Source: Mycobacterium sp. E2733
GTDB taxonomy: Bacteria > Actinomycetota > Actinomycetes > Mycobacteriales > Mycobacteriaceae
Assembly (NCBI RefSeq): GCF_001667585.1
Contig: NZ_LZJZ01000020.1
Coordinates: forward strand, 124,001-188,000
Length of the DNA: 64,000 nt
Reading direction: 5' to 3'
Shown: piece after piece, positions 1 through 8,292 of the stretch
Numbering within the stretch: the first letter of the stretch is position 1
Layout of the letters: every line of letters starts with the position of its first letter
The notes under the pieces: model-generated
Seen by the model: the letters and a program-made list of their open reading frames with translations, nothing else
What the model was told of the DNA's origin: nothing
Database searches by the model: none
Program-made: the position numbers and the translations under genes

Positions 1-2
1 AC

Positions 3-86
3 GGCTCGATCGGTCACGTCGAGACGTTCCGCAGCGGGCTACTGGCCTGGCCGTCGGTCGCCGCCGATCTGATTCCCGCCAGCTGA
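3..86 (+). CDS. C-terminal end of an unidentified protein (partial)
   Basis: An open frame enters from the left edge and ends at TGA 84-86, giving 27 residues that finish in DLIPAS. The composition looks protein-like (GHVETF, LLAWPSVAADL), whereas the other two forward frames look less so. Too little is visible to assign a family. The gene would be co-directional with the P450 that starts 130 bp downstream, but the operator-like repeats in between suggest separate transcription. Confidence 0.4.
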   Translation, partial: GSIGHVETFRSGLLAWPSVAADLIPAS

Positions 87-154
87 CGCCGCCGACCGGC
101 GCTATCGCACCCTCGGCGACGCCGACCCCTCGTTGACGATCAACCACGCGCTAT

Positions 155-190
155 GGAAATGTAATACTCATCTGCGAGAGGCGCGTTCTC
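155..190. promoter_or_regulatory. Tandem operator-like inverted repeats upstream of the P450
   Basis: Positions 176-190 read GAGA-N7-TCTC, extended on both sides to GCGAGA...TCTCGC. A weaker copy, GGAAATGTAATACTC, lies at 155-169 and matches about 10 of 15 bases of the strong site found at 18,517. The two copies start exactly 21 bp apart, two helical turns. They sit 27-62 bp before the P450 start, where a repressor would block transcription. The binding protein is unknown. Confidence 0.55.
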
Positions 191-216
191 GCTAGCCGAG
201 ATTCAAGGAGCAGGAG

Positions 217-1488
217 ATGTCGAACGAATTCTCTGAGTTGGACTTCTTCCGCGGCACCGAGCTCATCGAAGACCCGTACCCCTACTACGAGGCGCTGCGC
301 GAGCGGTGCCCCGTCACGCGTGAGAGCCATCATGACGTCACCATGATCACCGGCTGGGACGAAGCGTGCGCGGTGCTCAACGACGCCGAGACATGGTCCT
401 CGTGCATCTCGGTAACCGGCCCGTTTCCCGGCTTTCCCGTACCGCTGGAAGGTGACGACGTCACGGACCTGATCGAGAAGCACCGCGACGAATTGCCGTT
501 CAGTGACCAGCTGCCCACGCTCGACCCACCGACCCACACCAATCACCGCTCGCTGCTGATGCGGCTGATCACCCCGAAGCGCCTCAAGGAGAACGAGGAC
601 GCGATGTGGGCGCTGGCCGACCAGGTTCTCGACGATTTCCTGGCACCCGGCCACGGCGAATGGATCAAAGGCTTCGCCGGCCCGTTCACGCTCCTGGTGA
701 TCGCCGACCTGCTGGGCGTACCCATGGAAGATCGCGACAAGTTCATCAAGGGCATCGCTGCGCACGCCGGTGGCGGCATCGGGGGCACCAAGGGGTCGCT
801 GGCGCACAGCCCGCTGGAATTCCTTTACGGCCTGTTCTCCGACTACGTTCGGGACCGCCGCAGTGCGCCCCGTGACGACGTGCTGACCGGCCTGGCCACC
901 GCAACCTATCCGGACGGTTCCACTCCGGAGGTCGAAGATGTGGCCCGCGTTGCCAGCAACGTCTTCTCGGCGGGGCAGGAGACCACCGTGCGGCTGCTGG
1001 GTGCCGCCTTGCAGACGCTCGGGGAGCGCCCCGACATCCAGGCGCAGTTACGCAAGGACCGCAGCCTGATCCCCAACTTCATCGAAGAGTCGTTGCGCCA
1101 CGAGAGCCCGGTCAAGGGCGACTTCCGATTGAATCGCGTGCCCGCCAACGTCGGTGGCGTCGAGCTGCGTGCGGGCACCACGGTGATGGTCGTGCAGGCG
1201 GCCGCGAACCGTGACCCCCGCCGGTTCGAGGACCCCGCCACCTTCGACCCGGCCCGCAAGAACGCGCGCCAGCACATTTCGTTCGGTCGGGGCATCCACA
1301 GCTGCCCGGGCGCCCCGCTGGCGCGCGCCGAAACCCGGGTCGCTATCGAGCGCCTGCTCGACCGGACGTCGGACATCAGGATCGACGAGGACGTCCACGG
1401 CCCGGCGAATGCCCGCCGCTACCAATACGTTCCGACTTACATCCTGCGAGGCCTGACGGAACTGCACCTGGAGTTCACGCCGGCATGA
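217..1488 (+). CDS. Cytochrome P450
   Basis: This 423-residue soluble bacterial P450 would hydroxylate an unidentified hydrophobic substrate, using electrons from a ferredoxin. The visible hallmarks are the I-helix motif AGQETT (acid-alcohol pair replaced by E-T), the K-helix EESLR, and the haem loop FGRGIHSCPG with the proximal cysteine at residue 363. The ATG is preceded by a strong ribosome site (AAGGAGCAGGAG). The stop overlaps the ATG of a ferredoxin (ATGA), so the pair is co-translated. It strongly resembles the P450 at 44,031-45,326 (shared EGDD, LTP/ITP-RLK-NE, ADLLGVP blocks), so the two are paralogues. The CYP family number is not assigned. Confidence 0.95.
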   Translation: MSNEFSELDFFRGTELIEDPYPYYEALRERCPVTRESHHDVTMITGWDEACAVLNDAETWSSCISVTGPFPGFPVPLEGDDVTDLIEKHRDELPFSDQLPTLDPPTHTNHRSLLMRLITPKRLKENEDAMWALADQVLDDFLAPGHGEWIKGFAGPFTLLVIADLLGVPMEDRDKFIKGIAAHAGGGIGGTKGSLAHSPLEFLYGLFSDYVRDRRSAPRDDVLTGLATATYPDGSTPEVEDVARVASNVFSAGQETTVRLLGAALQTLGERPDIQAQLRKDRSLIPNFIEESLRHESPVKGDFRLNRVPANVGGVELRAGTTVMVVQAAANRDPRRFEDPATFDPARKNARQHISFGRGIHSCPGAPLARAETRVAIERLLDRTSDIRIDEDVHGPANARRYQYVPTYILRGLTELHLEFTPA

Positions 1489-1673
1489 AAGTCGCAGTCG
1501 ACGACCAGCGCTGCCGCGGCCATGGTGTTTGCACCACGTTGTGCCCGGAGGTGTTCAGCCTCACCGACGACGGTTACGCGGAGGCGATATCGTCCGAGGT
1601 CCCAACGGAATTCGAGGCCGCGACGCAAGAGGCCATCGAGTGCTGCCCCGAGCAGGCCATCAGCAAAACCTGA
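1485..1673 (+). CDS. [3Fe-4S]-type ferredoxin (His variant), P450 partner
   Basis: This 62-residue ferredoxin has the motif CRGHGVC near the N-terminus (Cys10, His13, Cys16) and a CP motif near residue 54. That is the layout of mycobacterial P450 ferredoxins, in which the position of the missing fourth cluster cysteine varies. Here it is histidine. Cys20 is an extra cysteine next to a proline. The gene overlaps the P450 stop by 4 bp, so it is the obvious electron donor for that enzyme. Confidence 0.93.
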   Translation: MKVAVDDQRCRGHGVCTTLCPEVFSLTDDGYAEAISSEVPTEFEAATQEAIECCPEQAISKT

Positions 1674-1688
1674 CCCGAAGGAGATTCA

Positions 1689-1973
1689 GTGGCGAAAGGG
1701 TACGTCATCCTCACGGAGGCCATTAAGGATCCGGAGGGCATGAAAGCCTATGCGCAGGCTGCTGGTTCGGCCATGGCCGGTGCTACCATCCTTGCGGTGG
1801 ACACCGCTCCCAAGGTAATCGAGGGCACCTGGCACGGCGACCAGACCGTCGTGCTGGAATTCGAATCCGTGGACGCCGCCCAGGCGTGGTACGAGTCCGA
1901 GGGTTATCAAAAAGCGGCGAAACTGCGGCAGGCGGCGGCCGACTGCAACGCCGTCATCCTCGCCGGTTTCTAA
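1689..1973 (+). CDS. DUF1330-like dimeric alpha/beta-barrel protein
   Basis: A 94-residue protein whose pattern (GYVILTEAI near the start, then FESVDAAQAWYES and a C-terminal AVILAGF) fits the DUF1330 family, small ferredoxin-like-fold proteins of unknown function. It starts with GTG after a good ribosome site (GAAGGAGA) and follows the ferredoxin by 15 bp, so it is probably the third gene of the P450 operon. It may be an isomerase-like or ligand-binding accessory; no catalytic role is shown. It is convergent with the next gene, with 4 bp between the two stops. Confidence 0.85.
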   Translation: MAKGYVILTEAIKDPEGMKAYAQAAGSAMAGATILAVDTAPKVIEGTWHGDQTVVLEFESVDAAQAWYESEGYQKAAKLRQAAADCNAVILAGF

Positions 1974-1977
1974 CGGT

Positions 1978-2178
1978 TTACTCGCCGACGATCGAGATGG
2001 CCTGCCGGGGGCATTGACGAACGGCCTCGCGCACGTCGTGTTCGTTCTCCGGGGTGACTTCCTGCTGCAAGACGGTCAGCATGTCGTCGTCGCCGAGGAG
2101 AAAGATCTCGGGGTTGATACCCATGCAGACGCCGTTGCTCTCGCAGAGCCCCCAATCGACTTCGATTTTCTTCGTCAC
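1978..2178 (-). CDS. [3Fe-4S]-type ferredoxin (Asn variant), P450 partner
   Basis: A 66-residue ferredoxin with CESNGVC (Cys12, Asn15, Cys18) and a C-terminal CP motif. The variable cluster position is asparagine, unlike the His of the ferredoxin at 1,485. The start is GTG with a purine-rich site (TAAGGGGG). It lies 10 bp downstream of the P450 at 2,189-3,394, which it probably serves. Variation at this residue is known to tune mycobacterial ferredoxin properties; the effect here is not known. Confidence 0.93.
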   Translation of the reverse strand: MTKKIEVDWGLCESNGVCMGINPEIFLLGDDDMLTVLQQEVTPENEHDVREAVRQCPRQAISIVGE

Positions 2179-2188
2179 GACAACCCCC

Positions 2189-3394
2189 TTACCGAAGCAC
2201 CTTGACGGGCACGTTCTTCCAGCCCGCGACGTTCTGCATGTTCACCCGTTTGCACCCGGCCCAGTCCACCTCGTAGCGGGGCATGAAGTCGAGGAGTCGC
2301 TCCAGCGCGATCCTGCTTTCCAGGCGGGCGAGCGCGGCGCCCAGGCAGCTGTGAATTCCGTACCCGAGCCCGAGATGCTGCGCTTCGGTCTGGTCGCGCT
2401 CGATGTCGAAGGTGTCGGCGTCGGTGAACGCCTCGGGGTCGCGGTTCGCCGCGGCGCCGCACAGGAACACAGGCTTGCCCGGGGGGATCACGCCCCCGCT
2501 GACGTGTGCCTCCTTGAGCGTGTAGCGGACGTTGTACTGCACCGGGCCCTCGTAGCGCAGTAGCTCTTCCACCGCCCCGGGAATTTTGTCGCGGTCGTCC
2601 TGCAGCTTCTGCCACTGGTCGGGGTGACGGGCGAAGATCACCGCCGCGTTGCCCATCAGCTTCGTGACGGTCTCGGCACCCGCGCCGCCCAAAAGGGTTG
2701 CGAATCCGCAGATCTCGATGTCGTCGAGCTTGCGCAGCTGGCCGTCTTCGCCCGGGATCTCGGCCGCGATCAGCCGGCTGATCATGTCGTCCTGCGGTTC
2801 CTGGCGACGCTCCTGCACCAGGCTGAAGTAGTACATCGCCGTATCGATGTTGGCTTGGATCCCTGCCGCGGTGGGTTCGATCTGCCCCGGCTCGTGGGAC
2901 AGGCTGGTGTCGATCCAGTGGCGCACCTGCTGGCGGTATTCCTCGGGCACTCCGGCCATCCGGGTGATGACCTCCACCGGGAACGGGCCGGAGAAGTCCT
3001 GGACGACGTCGAAGTTCTCGGGGTCCGCGGCGCCCAGGTATTTGTCGATCACCTCGACGATGGTCTCGCGCTGCGATTGGATCGCGCGTGGGGTGAACGC
3101 CTTATTAAGCAAGCTGCGCATGTGGCGGTGCTCCGGCGGATCCATGAAGATGATCGACTTCTGCTCGGGGGAGATACCCCTGCGCACCATTGCCAGGTCG
3201 CAGCCCCGCGCCGAGGAGTACGTCTCGAAGTCCTTGAATGCAGCCGCGACGTCTTCGTGGCGGGTCAGCGCGTAGAAGTCCTCTTTTTCGTCGTAATACA
3301 GCGGCGCGTCCTCGCGCATCCGTCGATAGGTGTCGAACGGGTTGTTGAAGTAGTCCTCGGAGTACGGATCGAAGACGACCTTCGGTTTTGTCAC
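2189..3394 (-). CDS. Cytochrome P450
   Basis: A 401-residue P450 with haem loop LGYGIHSCLG (Cys about 350), K-helix EELLR and an MDPPEH motif. The I-helix reads GGAGAETV. The usual acid-threonine pair is E-T, followed by Val instead of the second Thr. It starts at GTG 3,394 after a strong site (GAGGAGG). It is followed by its ferredoxin and preceded by an enzyme operon on the same strand that could extend to 7,677. It is divergent in sequence from the 217 and 44,031 P450s, so it probably acts at a different step. Confidence 0.95.
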   Translation of the reverse strand: MTKPKVVFDPYSEDYFNNPFDTYRRMREDAPLYYDEKEDFYALTRHEDVAAAFKDFETYSSARGCDLAMVRRGISPEQKSIIFMDPPEHRHMRSLLNKAFTPRAIQSQRETIVEVIDKYLGAADPENFDVVQDFSGPFPVEVITRMAGVPEEYRQQVRHWIDTSLSHEPGQIEPTAAGIQANIDTAMYYFSLVQERRQEPQDDMISRLIAAEIPGEDGQLRKLDDIEICGFATLLGGAGAETVTKLMGNAAVIFARHPDQWQKLQDDRDKIPGAVEELLRYEGPVQYNVRYTLKEAHVSGGVIPPGKPVFLCGAAANRDPEAFTDADTFDIERDQTEAQHLGLGYGIHSCLGAALARLESRIALERLLDFMPRYEVDWAGCKRVNMQNVAGWKNVPVKVLR

Positions 3395-3428
3395 TGATTC
3401 CTCCTCAGCGGCGAGGGCGGGCTGAAAC

Positions 3429-3456
3429 CGTTACAGCCGAGTCGTTGACTGTAACG
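3429..3456. promoter_or_regulatory. 8-bp inverted repeat upstream of P450
   Basis: CGTTACAG and its exact complement CTGTAACG are separated by 12 bp, in the 113-bp gap upstream of the P450 start at 3,394. A TAACG unit recurs immediately after (TAACGCTAACG). This differs from the GAGAAT repeats found elsewhere in the window, so a different regulator or an activator site is likely. It is a candidate operator only; no bound protein is known. Confidence 0.4.
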
Positions 3457-3507
3457 CTAACGGTAATACCTTCGTGACGAAGCGGTAAAGACCGAAACGC
3501 TGGCATC

Positions 3508-4308
3508 TCAACCCCTCTTCGCAACGTTCATGGCGCTGATGGCGTCATCAAGTGCGCCCAGGTCACTGCAGAGTTCATCGCTGATGCCGCGCACCACCGT
3601 CACGTCCTTGCTGACGAATTCGCCGGCGAGCTCGATGAACGACTCGACGGAGCCACCCGCCGCCACCAGGTTCAAGACGCGGCCGCTCGCGCTGCCGTGC
3701 GTCAGCGCGGTCAGCAGCGTCGACTCCGGTACGCCAAGCTGCCGGCCCAGCCTGATCGATTCCGCGAGCAACCCGATATGCCCCGCGAACAGGGCGTTGT
3801 TGACCAGTTTCACCTTCTGGCCGGAGCCATGCGGGCCGACGTGCAGCACGGGATCGCCGTAGCAGCTCAGCACCGGCTGAACCCCGCTCACCGCGTGGTC
3901 GGCGCCACCCACGAAGAGCGTGAGCCGGCCGGCGGCAATGTCATGGGGACCTCCGCTGACTGCCGCGTCGATGATGTCGACCCCATCGGCGCGTGCGGCC
4001 AGGGCGTCGATCGTCCTCGGGCTGGCGGTGGTATGCACCACCAGCGCCGCGCCCGGCGGCATGGCGGCTAGCAGCCCGCCGTCCAGGCAGACCTCCCGCA
4101 CCTGTTCGTCGCTGAACACGCAGATCACCACGACATCGGCCTGCGCACCGGCCTCGGTCGCGTCGTGCACCGCATGGGCGCCGAGCTGCTCGAGATCGCT
4201 CCGCTTTTCCGCCGTCCGGCCCACCGCCCGAACGTCGTGGCCGGCTGCCGCCAGGCGGGCCACCATGGGGCAGACCATCCGCCCCGCTCCGACGAAACCG
4301 ACTCTCAC
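3508..4308 (-). CDS. NAD(P)-dependent 3-hydroxyisobutyrate-dehydrogenase-like protein
   Basis: A 266-residue beta-hydroxyacid dehydrogenase. The N-terminal Rossmann motif is GFVGAGRMVCPM, the substrate loop is DAAVSGGP, and the catalytic-lysine region GSGQKVKLVNN is present. Enzymes of this family oxidise 3-hydroxy acids or reduce semialdehydes. Its GTG start overlaps the stop of the paralogue at 4,305 by 4 bp (GTGA). It is somewhat short for the family and the Rossmann tail is unusual (MVCPM). Substrate unknown. Confidence 0.9.
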   Translation of the reverse strand: MRVGFVGAGRMVCPMVARLAAAGHDVRAVGRTAEKRSDLEQLGAHAVHDATEAGAQADVVVICVFSDEQVREVCLDGGLLAAMPPGAALVVHTTASPRTIDALAARADGVDIIDAAVSGGPHDIAAGRLTLFVGGADHAVSGVQPVLSCYGDPVLHVGPHGSGQKVKLVNNALFAGHIGLLAESIRLGRQLGVPESTLLTALTHGSASGRVLNLVAAGGSVESFIELAGEFVSKDVTVVRGISDELCSDLGALDDAISAMNVAKRG

Positions 4309-5120
4309 CGTGGGTGACCCATGAGGCTCAGGGCCGCGTCGGCCGCCTCCAGTACAGCGCCACCGCTTGCCCCGGCTCGGTCGGCCAGGTCGACGACCAG
4401 GCGGACGTCCTTTTGCAGCAGCGTCCCGGCCACGCCGGCAAGCCGGTCCAGTCCGCCGATTCCGCCAAGGGCGTTGAGGGCGAAGCTATTCCCACTGCTG
4501 CGAGAGACGACCTCCGTGAGACGGTCCGGGTCAACGCCGAGGGAACTGGCCAGCGACAGCGCGGTGGCCGCGGTGGCCAGGTGGGCGGTGAACATCAGGT
4601 TGTTGAGCAGCTTGGTGGTTTGACCGGAACCCAGCTCACCGAGATGGACGATCGGATCGGCATAGGTGGCGAAGACGGGGCGGCACCGCTCGACGACGTC
4701 GGCGTCGCCGCCGACCATCACCAGCAGGCGCCCTTCTCGGGCCGCCAGCCCCCCGCCGCTCACTGGCGCGTCGATCACCGAAATGCCCTTGGCGGCAGCC
4801 TTCTTCGCAAGCTCACGGCAGGTGTTGGGATGCACGGTGCTGTGCACCGCGATCACGCCGCCCGGCTCCATCGCGGCCAACAGTCCGCGCTCTCCGCCCG
4901 CGATGTCGTCGATGTCGGCGTCGCCCACCACGCATAGGCAGACCAGATCGCTGACCGCGGCGAGCTCGGCCGTTGATTCGGCGACCTTGGCCTTGGTGTC
5001 GGCGAACGGCTCGAGGGTTGCCGGTCTGCGCGCCCAGAGCGTCGTCTCGTAGCCGCCCTCGACGATCCGCCGCGCCATGGGGGCGCCCTGGCTACCCAGG
5101 CCGATGAATCCGACTCTCAT
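4305..5120 (-). CDS. NAD(P)-dependent 3-hydroxyisobutyrate-dehydrogenase-like protein
   Basis: A 271-residue paralogue of the downstream gene, with GFIGLGSQGAPM at the N-terminus, the substrate loop DAPVSGGG and GSGQTTKLLNN carrying the catalytic lysine. The start ATG overlaps the stop of the hydrolase gene by 4 bp. Two tandem dehydrogenases of the same family could act on two related hydroxyacyl intermediates or form a heteromer; the sequence does not decide between these. Expression is presumably from the promoter near 7,740. Confidence 0.9.
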   Translation of the reverse strand: MRVGFIGLGSQGAPMARRIVEGGYETTLWARRPATLEPFADTKAKVAESTAELAAVSDLVCLCVVGDADIDDIAGGERGLLAAMEPGGVIAVHSTVHPNTCRELAKKAAAKGISVIDAPVSGGGLAAREGRLLVMVGGDADVVERCRPVFATYADPIVHLGELGSGQTTKLLNNLMFTAHLATAATALSLASSLGVDPDRLTEVVSRSSGNSFALNALGGIGGLDRLAGVAGTLLQKDVRLVVDLADRAGASGGAVLEAADAALSLMGHPR

Positions 5121-6016
5121 CCGGCCTCCAGATCGCCTTCTGCGTCAGCCGGGTTCGCGCGGTCGGCCACGCAGTCGTCGGCGAACGCGAAAACTTGTGC
5201 GTGGTAGGCCGCCGCGGTGTGGCCGAGGCTCATGTTGTGTCCCGCGTCGGGCTGGTGATGCACAATGAACCGCGGCGAGCCGGAGAACAGCTCCTCGATC
5301 TCGGCCATCGCGGAAGGGTCGTTCTGCCAAACCTTTTCATGTTCGGCGATGCTGAAGTGCACCGGGACCCGCACGGCCGGGGCCAGCGCCGGAAAATCCT
5401 GGCGGGCCCAGTTGGACACCATCTGGTCCTCGTAGGACGGCGCGGTCGCAGAGACCGTGACCCCGGTGAGAACCTCGGGCGGATAGAGATCCTCCGGATG
5501 CCACAGCAGCTCGCGCAGGCCGGCCGGGCGTCGTTCGCGCGTCGCGGTTTTCAGGATGTCCCGGGCCGCCGGGTGATAGCGCCGTCCCGTGCCGGCCAAT
5601 TCGATGCCGAGCAGATCGGCTCCCCGCTCGTCGGCGCCCATTCGCATCACGAGTTCGCACCCGCCGGAATGGCCCATCAGGAACAACCCCGCACCGCGCG
5701 GCCGGTCCCCGAGGATGCGATCCACGGCCCCGTAGGCGAGGTCGACCCGCTGCTCGGGCAGGGCCATCGCCTCCGGGTAGGGCCCGGAGCTGCCGTAGCC
5801 CGGGCGGTCGAGCGCCACCACGGTGTAGCCGGCTGCCGCACCGGTCCGTAGCAGGGACAGTGACGGATGGCCCGGGCAGTCGAAATAGACCGCGGTGGTT
5901 CCTCCACCGTGGATGGCCACGATGACGGCCTTGGGGTCAGGTGCTTCGGCGATCAGCGCCGACATCGGCACGCCGTCGACGATCACCAGCCTGGGCTGGG
6001 GCGCGGCTTGGCTCAT
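5117..6016 (-). CDS. Alpha/beta hydrolase
   Basis: A 299-residue alpha/beta-hydrolase-fold enzyme. The oxyanion region is IHGGGTTAVYF, the strand-4 motif is LDRPGYGSSG, the nucleophile elbow is GHSGG, and a late HQPDAGHNMS supplies the histidine. It could cleave an ester, thioester or C-C bond of a pathway intermediate. The ATG overlaps the upstream gene's stop by 4 bp, so it is translationally coupled to the thiolase fusion. No signal peptide is seen, so it is cytoplasmic. Confidence 0.9.
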   Translation of the reverse strand: MSQAAPQPRLVIVDGVPMSALIAEAPDPKAVIVAIHGGGTTAVYFDCPGHPSLSLLRTGAAAGYTVVALDRPGYGSSGPYPEAMALPEQRVDLAYGAVDRILGDRPRGAGLFLMGHSGGCELVMRMGADERGADLLGIELAGTGRRYHPAARDILKTATRERRPAGLRELLWHPEDLYPPEVLTGVTVSATAPSYEDQMVSNWARQDFPALAPAVRVPVHFSIAEHEKVWQNDPSAMAEIEELFSGSPRFIVHHQPDAGHNMSLGHTAAAYHAQVFAFADDCVADRANPADAEGDLEAG

Positions 6017-7677
6017 GAGTCGGCCCGCAACAGCAGAACACCGCTGGGCGTGAGGCCGCCGCTGCTGACCACGCCAACCCGGGCGTCGGCGACCTGGCGG
6101 TCGCCGGCCTCACCGCGCAGCTGGCTGACGGCCTCGTGGACGAGGCCCATGCCGTGGGTGCGGCCGTGCGAAAGCTGGCCGCCGTGCGTGTTGAGCGGCA
6201 GCTGGCCGTCGCGGGCAATGTTCTTGCCGCCGTCGAGGAAGTCTTTGGCCTCGCCGATTCCGCAGAACCCCAGCGCCTCGATCCAGGACAGGCAGTTCAT
6301 GGTGAAGCCGTCGTAGAGCTCGGCGATGTCGACGTCGGCCGGCCGCAGCGAGGTGCGGGTCCACACGTGCGCGGCCTGGCCCAGCACCTGCGGCTCATGG
6401 GTCAAAGTGCTTTGGTCCCAGTCGATTCGCTCGATGATCTGGGTGCCCACCGCCTCCACCAGCACGGGCGGTTTGGCGAGGTCACGGGCGGCGTCGACGG
6501 CGGAGACGATCACCGCGATGGCGCCGTCGCACGGCACGTCGCAGTCGTAGAGGCCGAACGGTGTGGTGATTGGCCGCGCGTTCAGGTAGTCGTCCATCGT
6601 CATCGGCGACCGGTAGATGGCGGTGGGATTGAGCTCCGCGTTGGCCCGCTGGTTCAACGCGATCCAGCCCAGCGTCTCCCTGGTCGTGCCGTAACGGTGA
6701 AAGTGCCGCTGCGCATTCATGGCCAAGGTGTGTGCCGCAGACGTTGCGCCGAATGGCATCTGCCAGCCGGACATCCGGCCCATCGACGGCCTGATCTTGC
6801 CCTGCTTCATCAGTTCGCCGTTGGTGGCCTCCCACAGCGTGCGGAAGCACAGCACGTGGCGGGCGAGGCCGCAGGCGACCGCCTGCATGGCGGCGATCAG
6901 CGATCCGCCGGGACCGAACGTTTCCATGGCGCCGTTGTGCCATGTTGGCCGGATACCGAGCGCCGCCTCGAGAGCGGTGACGCCGCCCTCTCCGAAGCCG
7001 CCGACATTGATCGCACCCGGGTAGGTCGACAAGCCGTCGATGTCGGCGTACGTCAGGCCGGCGTCGGCCATGGCCGCTTCGCACGCCTGCACCGTCAACG
7101 CCAGCGGCTGCTGCATCAATCGACGGCCTATCGGCGACGTGCCGATCCCGGTGAGCGCGACCTTGTCTTCGAACTTCTCGGCTGTCAGCATCGGCCGGAC
7201 GTATTCACCGAACCGCTCGGGCGCGATTTCGTCGTCCGGCAGCGGACCGGGCTCGCCATCGGGCACGCCCTCTGGCAAGGGCCGAAACAGCGGAAACCAC
7301 ACATCCTCGACCTGCTCGAAGACGACCTCTACCGGTTGGCCGAGCTCGAGCTGTTCGGGTGCGCACTCCACGATGTTGGTGGTCAGCCGCACTCGGGGGT
7401 CCTCGGCGATCGCGACCTGGGCGACCACATAGGGCGCCGGCAGCCCGGGCAGACTGAACCGCTCATTGATGGTGAAACCGGCCAGCGTCGCCTTGCCCGA
7501 GACTGCCCGCGTGCCCACGTCGCGGGAACGGCAGTACCGGCACACCGGCGCCGGCGGATGGATCAGCGATTGGCAACCATTGCAGTTCTGCAGGCGCAGC
7601 TTCCCGTCGGCGCCCGAGGTCCAGAAGAATTCGTTGTCCTGCGTGATCAGGGGCAGCGGGCGTCCCGGTGCAGACAC
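6013..7677 (-). CDS. DUF35 (Zn-ribbon/OB-fold) - thiolase-like fusion protein
   Basis: A 554-residue two-domain protein. Residues about 18-150 are a DUF35 domain: a zinc ribbon with CNGC and CRYC, then an OB fold. From about 168 onward it is an SCP2-type thiolase-like domain with AELYDGFT and GGQLSHGRTHG. The region that normally holds the nucleophilic cysteine reads METFGPGGS, so that cysteine appears to be missing. In steroid side-chain degradation the separate proteins ChsH2 (DUF35) and Ltp2 form a retro-aldolase, and this looks like a fused version. It starts a run of four overlapping genes reading leftward. Confidence 0.88.
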   Translation of the reverse strand: MSAPGRPLPLITQDNEFFWTSGADGKLRLQNCNGCQSLIHPPAPVCRYCRSRDVGTRAVSGKATLAGFTINERFSLPGLPAPYVVAQVAIAEDPRVRLTTNIVECAPEQLELGQPVEVVFEQVEDVWFPLFRPLPEGVPDGEPGPLPDDEIAPERFGEYVRPMLTAEKFEDKVALTGIGTSPIGRRLMQQPLALTVQACEAAMADAGLTYADIDGLSTYPGAINVGGFGEGGVTALEAALGIRPTWHNGAMETFGPGGSLIAAMQAVACGLARHVLCFRTLWEATNGELMKQGKIRPSMGRMSGWQMPFGATSAAHTLAMNAQRHFHRYGTTRETLGWIALNQRANAELNPTAIYRSPMTMDDYLNARPITTPFGLYDCDVPCDGAIAVIVSAVDAARDLAKPPVLVEAVGTQIIERIDWDQSTLTHEPQVLGQAAHVWTRTSLRPADVDIAELYDGFTMNCLSWIEALGFCGIGEAKDFLDGGKNIARDGQLPLNTHGGQLSHGRTHGMGLVHEAVSQLRGEAGDRQVADARVGVVSSGGLTPSGVLLLRADS

Positions 7678-7736
7678 GTCACCTCCGCGAGTCGAACGGT
7701 CCCGAATGCGATCTGGTAGGCCCGTTATACGAATCG

Positions 7737-7751
7737 GAGAATTACGTTATC
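7737..7751. promoter_or_regulatory. GAGAAT-type operator-like site upstream of the thiolase operon
   Basis: GAGAATTACGTTATC lies 60 bp upstream of the start at 7,677. By eye it matches 11 of 15 bases of the palindromic site at 18,517 and 12 of 15 of the site at 25,354. The left half-site is perfect and the right half degenerate. It is placed to control the leftward operon 7,677-3,508. Confidence 0.45.
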
Positions 7752-7784
7752 ACTCGCAGGCGAGCGCGATCGAGATGGGATTGG

Positions 7785-8108
7785 TCAGAGCGGCACCCAG
7801 ACGCCGCCGACGTAAAAGCCCCATTGGTGGTATTGGGTGCTCCACATCGGGGCCTGCGGTGCCCACGGTGGCCGCACCGGCGGGGGCGGCGGCACATCCT
7901 GCCCGGCGAATGATGGTGCGTATGGCGGCGGGGGTGTGTACCACGCCGACACCGCCGGCGGCGGCTTGCACTCTAAGGTCGCCGGATTGAACGACATGTT
8001 GTGATCGCACTCCGCCGAGCTGATTCCCGGCGTCGCGAGCATCGCGACTGCCATCGCCATAAAGGCGACCGTCATGACGGCGGTCAGACGACGAGCAAAC
8101 CATCTCAT
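7785..8108 (-). CDS. Small secreted proline-rich protein
   Basis: A 107-residue protein starting at ATG 8,108, just after the purine-rich GGGAGGCCCCC. The upstream extension of the frame lacks a ribosome site and protein character. It has a typical signal peptide (MRWFARRL, then a hydrophobic core ending in ISSA before ECDHN). The mature part has two cysteines (probable disulphide), a Pro-rich stretch with PPPPYAP and PPPPPVRPPW, and a C-terminal HQWGFYVGGVWVPL. It resembles small mycobacterial exported proteins of unknown function. Confidence 0.8.
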   Translation of the reverse strand: MRWFARRLTAVMTVAFMAMAVAMLATPGISSAECDHNMSFNPATLECKPPPAVSAWYTPPPPYAPSFAGQDVPPPPPVRPPWAPQAPMWSTQYHQWGFYVGGVWVPL

Positions 8109-8292
8109 GGGGGCCTCCCAGTGGGGCCATCCTGACCTCGGCGGATCCCAGCCTATTCCCTTGATAGCGCCTTGACCAGGTAAAGGACATTCGGGGACGA
8201 CGCAACACGAACTGGCCTCTCCTGCCATTCCGTTCGGCCCGGGCGTTATGCTGCCGAACGGTATATCAAGTACTTCACACTCGGAGGGCTGG

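Noticed and set aside
2624..3397. 257-codon plus-strand frame opposite the P450
   Set aside because: Antisense shadow in high-GC DNA; the P450 on the other strand has all hallmark motifs.
6136..7719. 527-codon plus-strand frame opposite the thiolase fusion
   Set aside because: Composition is His/Arg/Gly-rich without motifs; the minus strand encodes the DUF35-thiolase protein.
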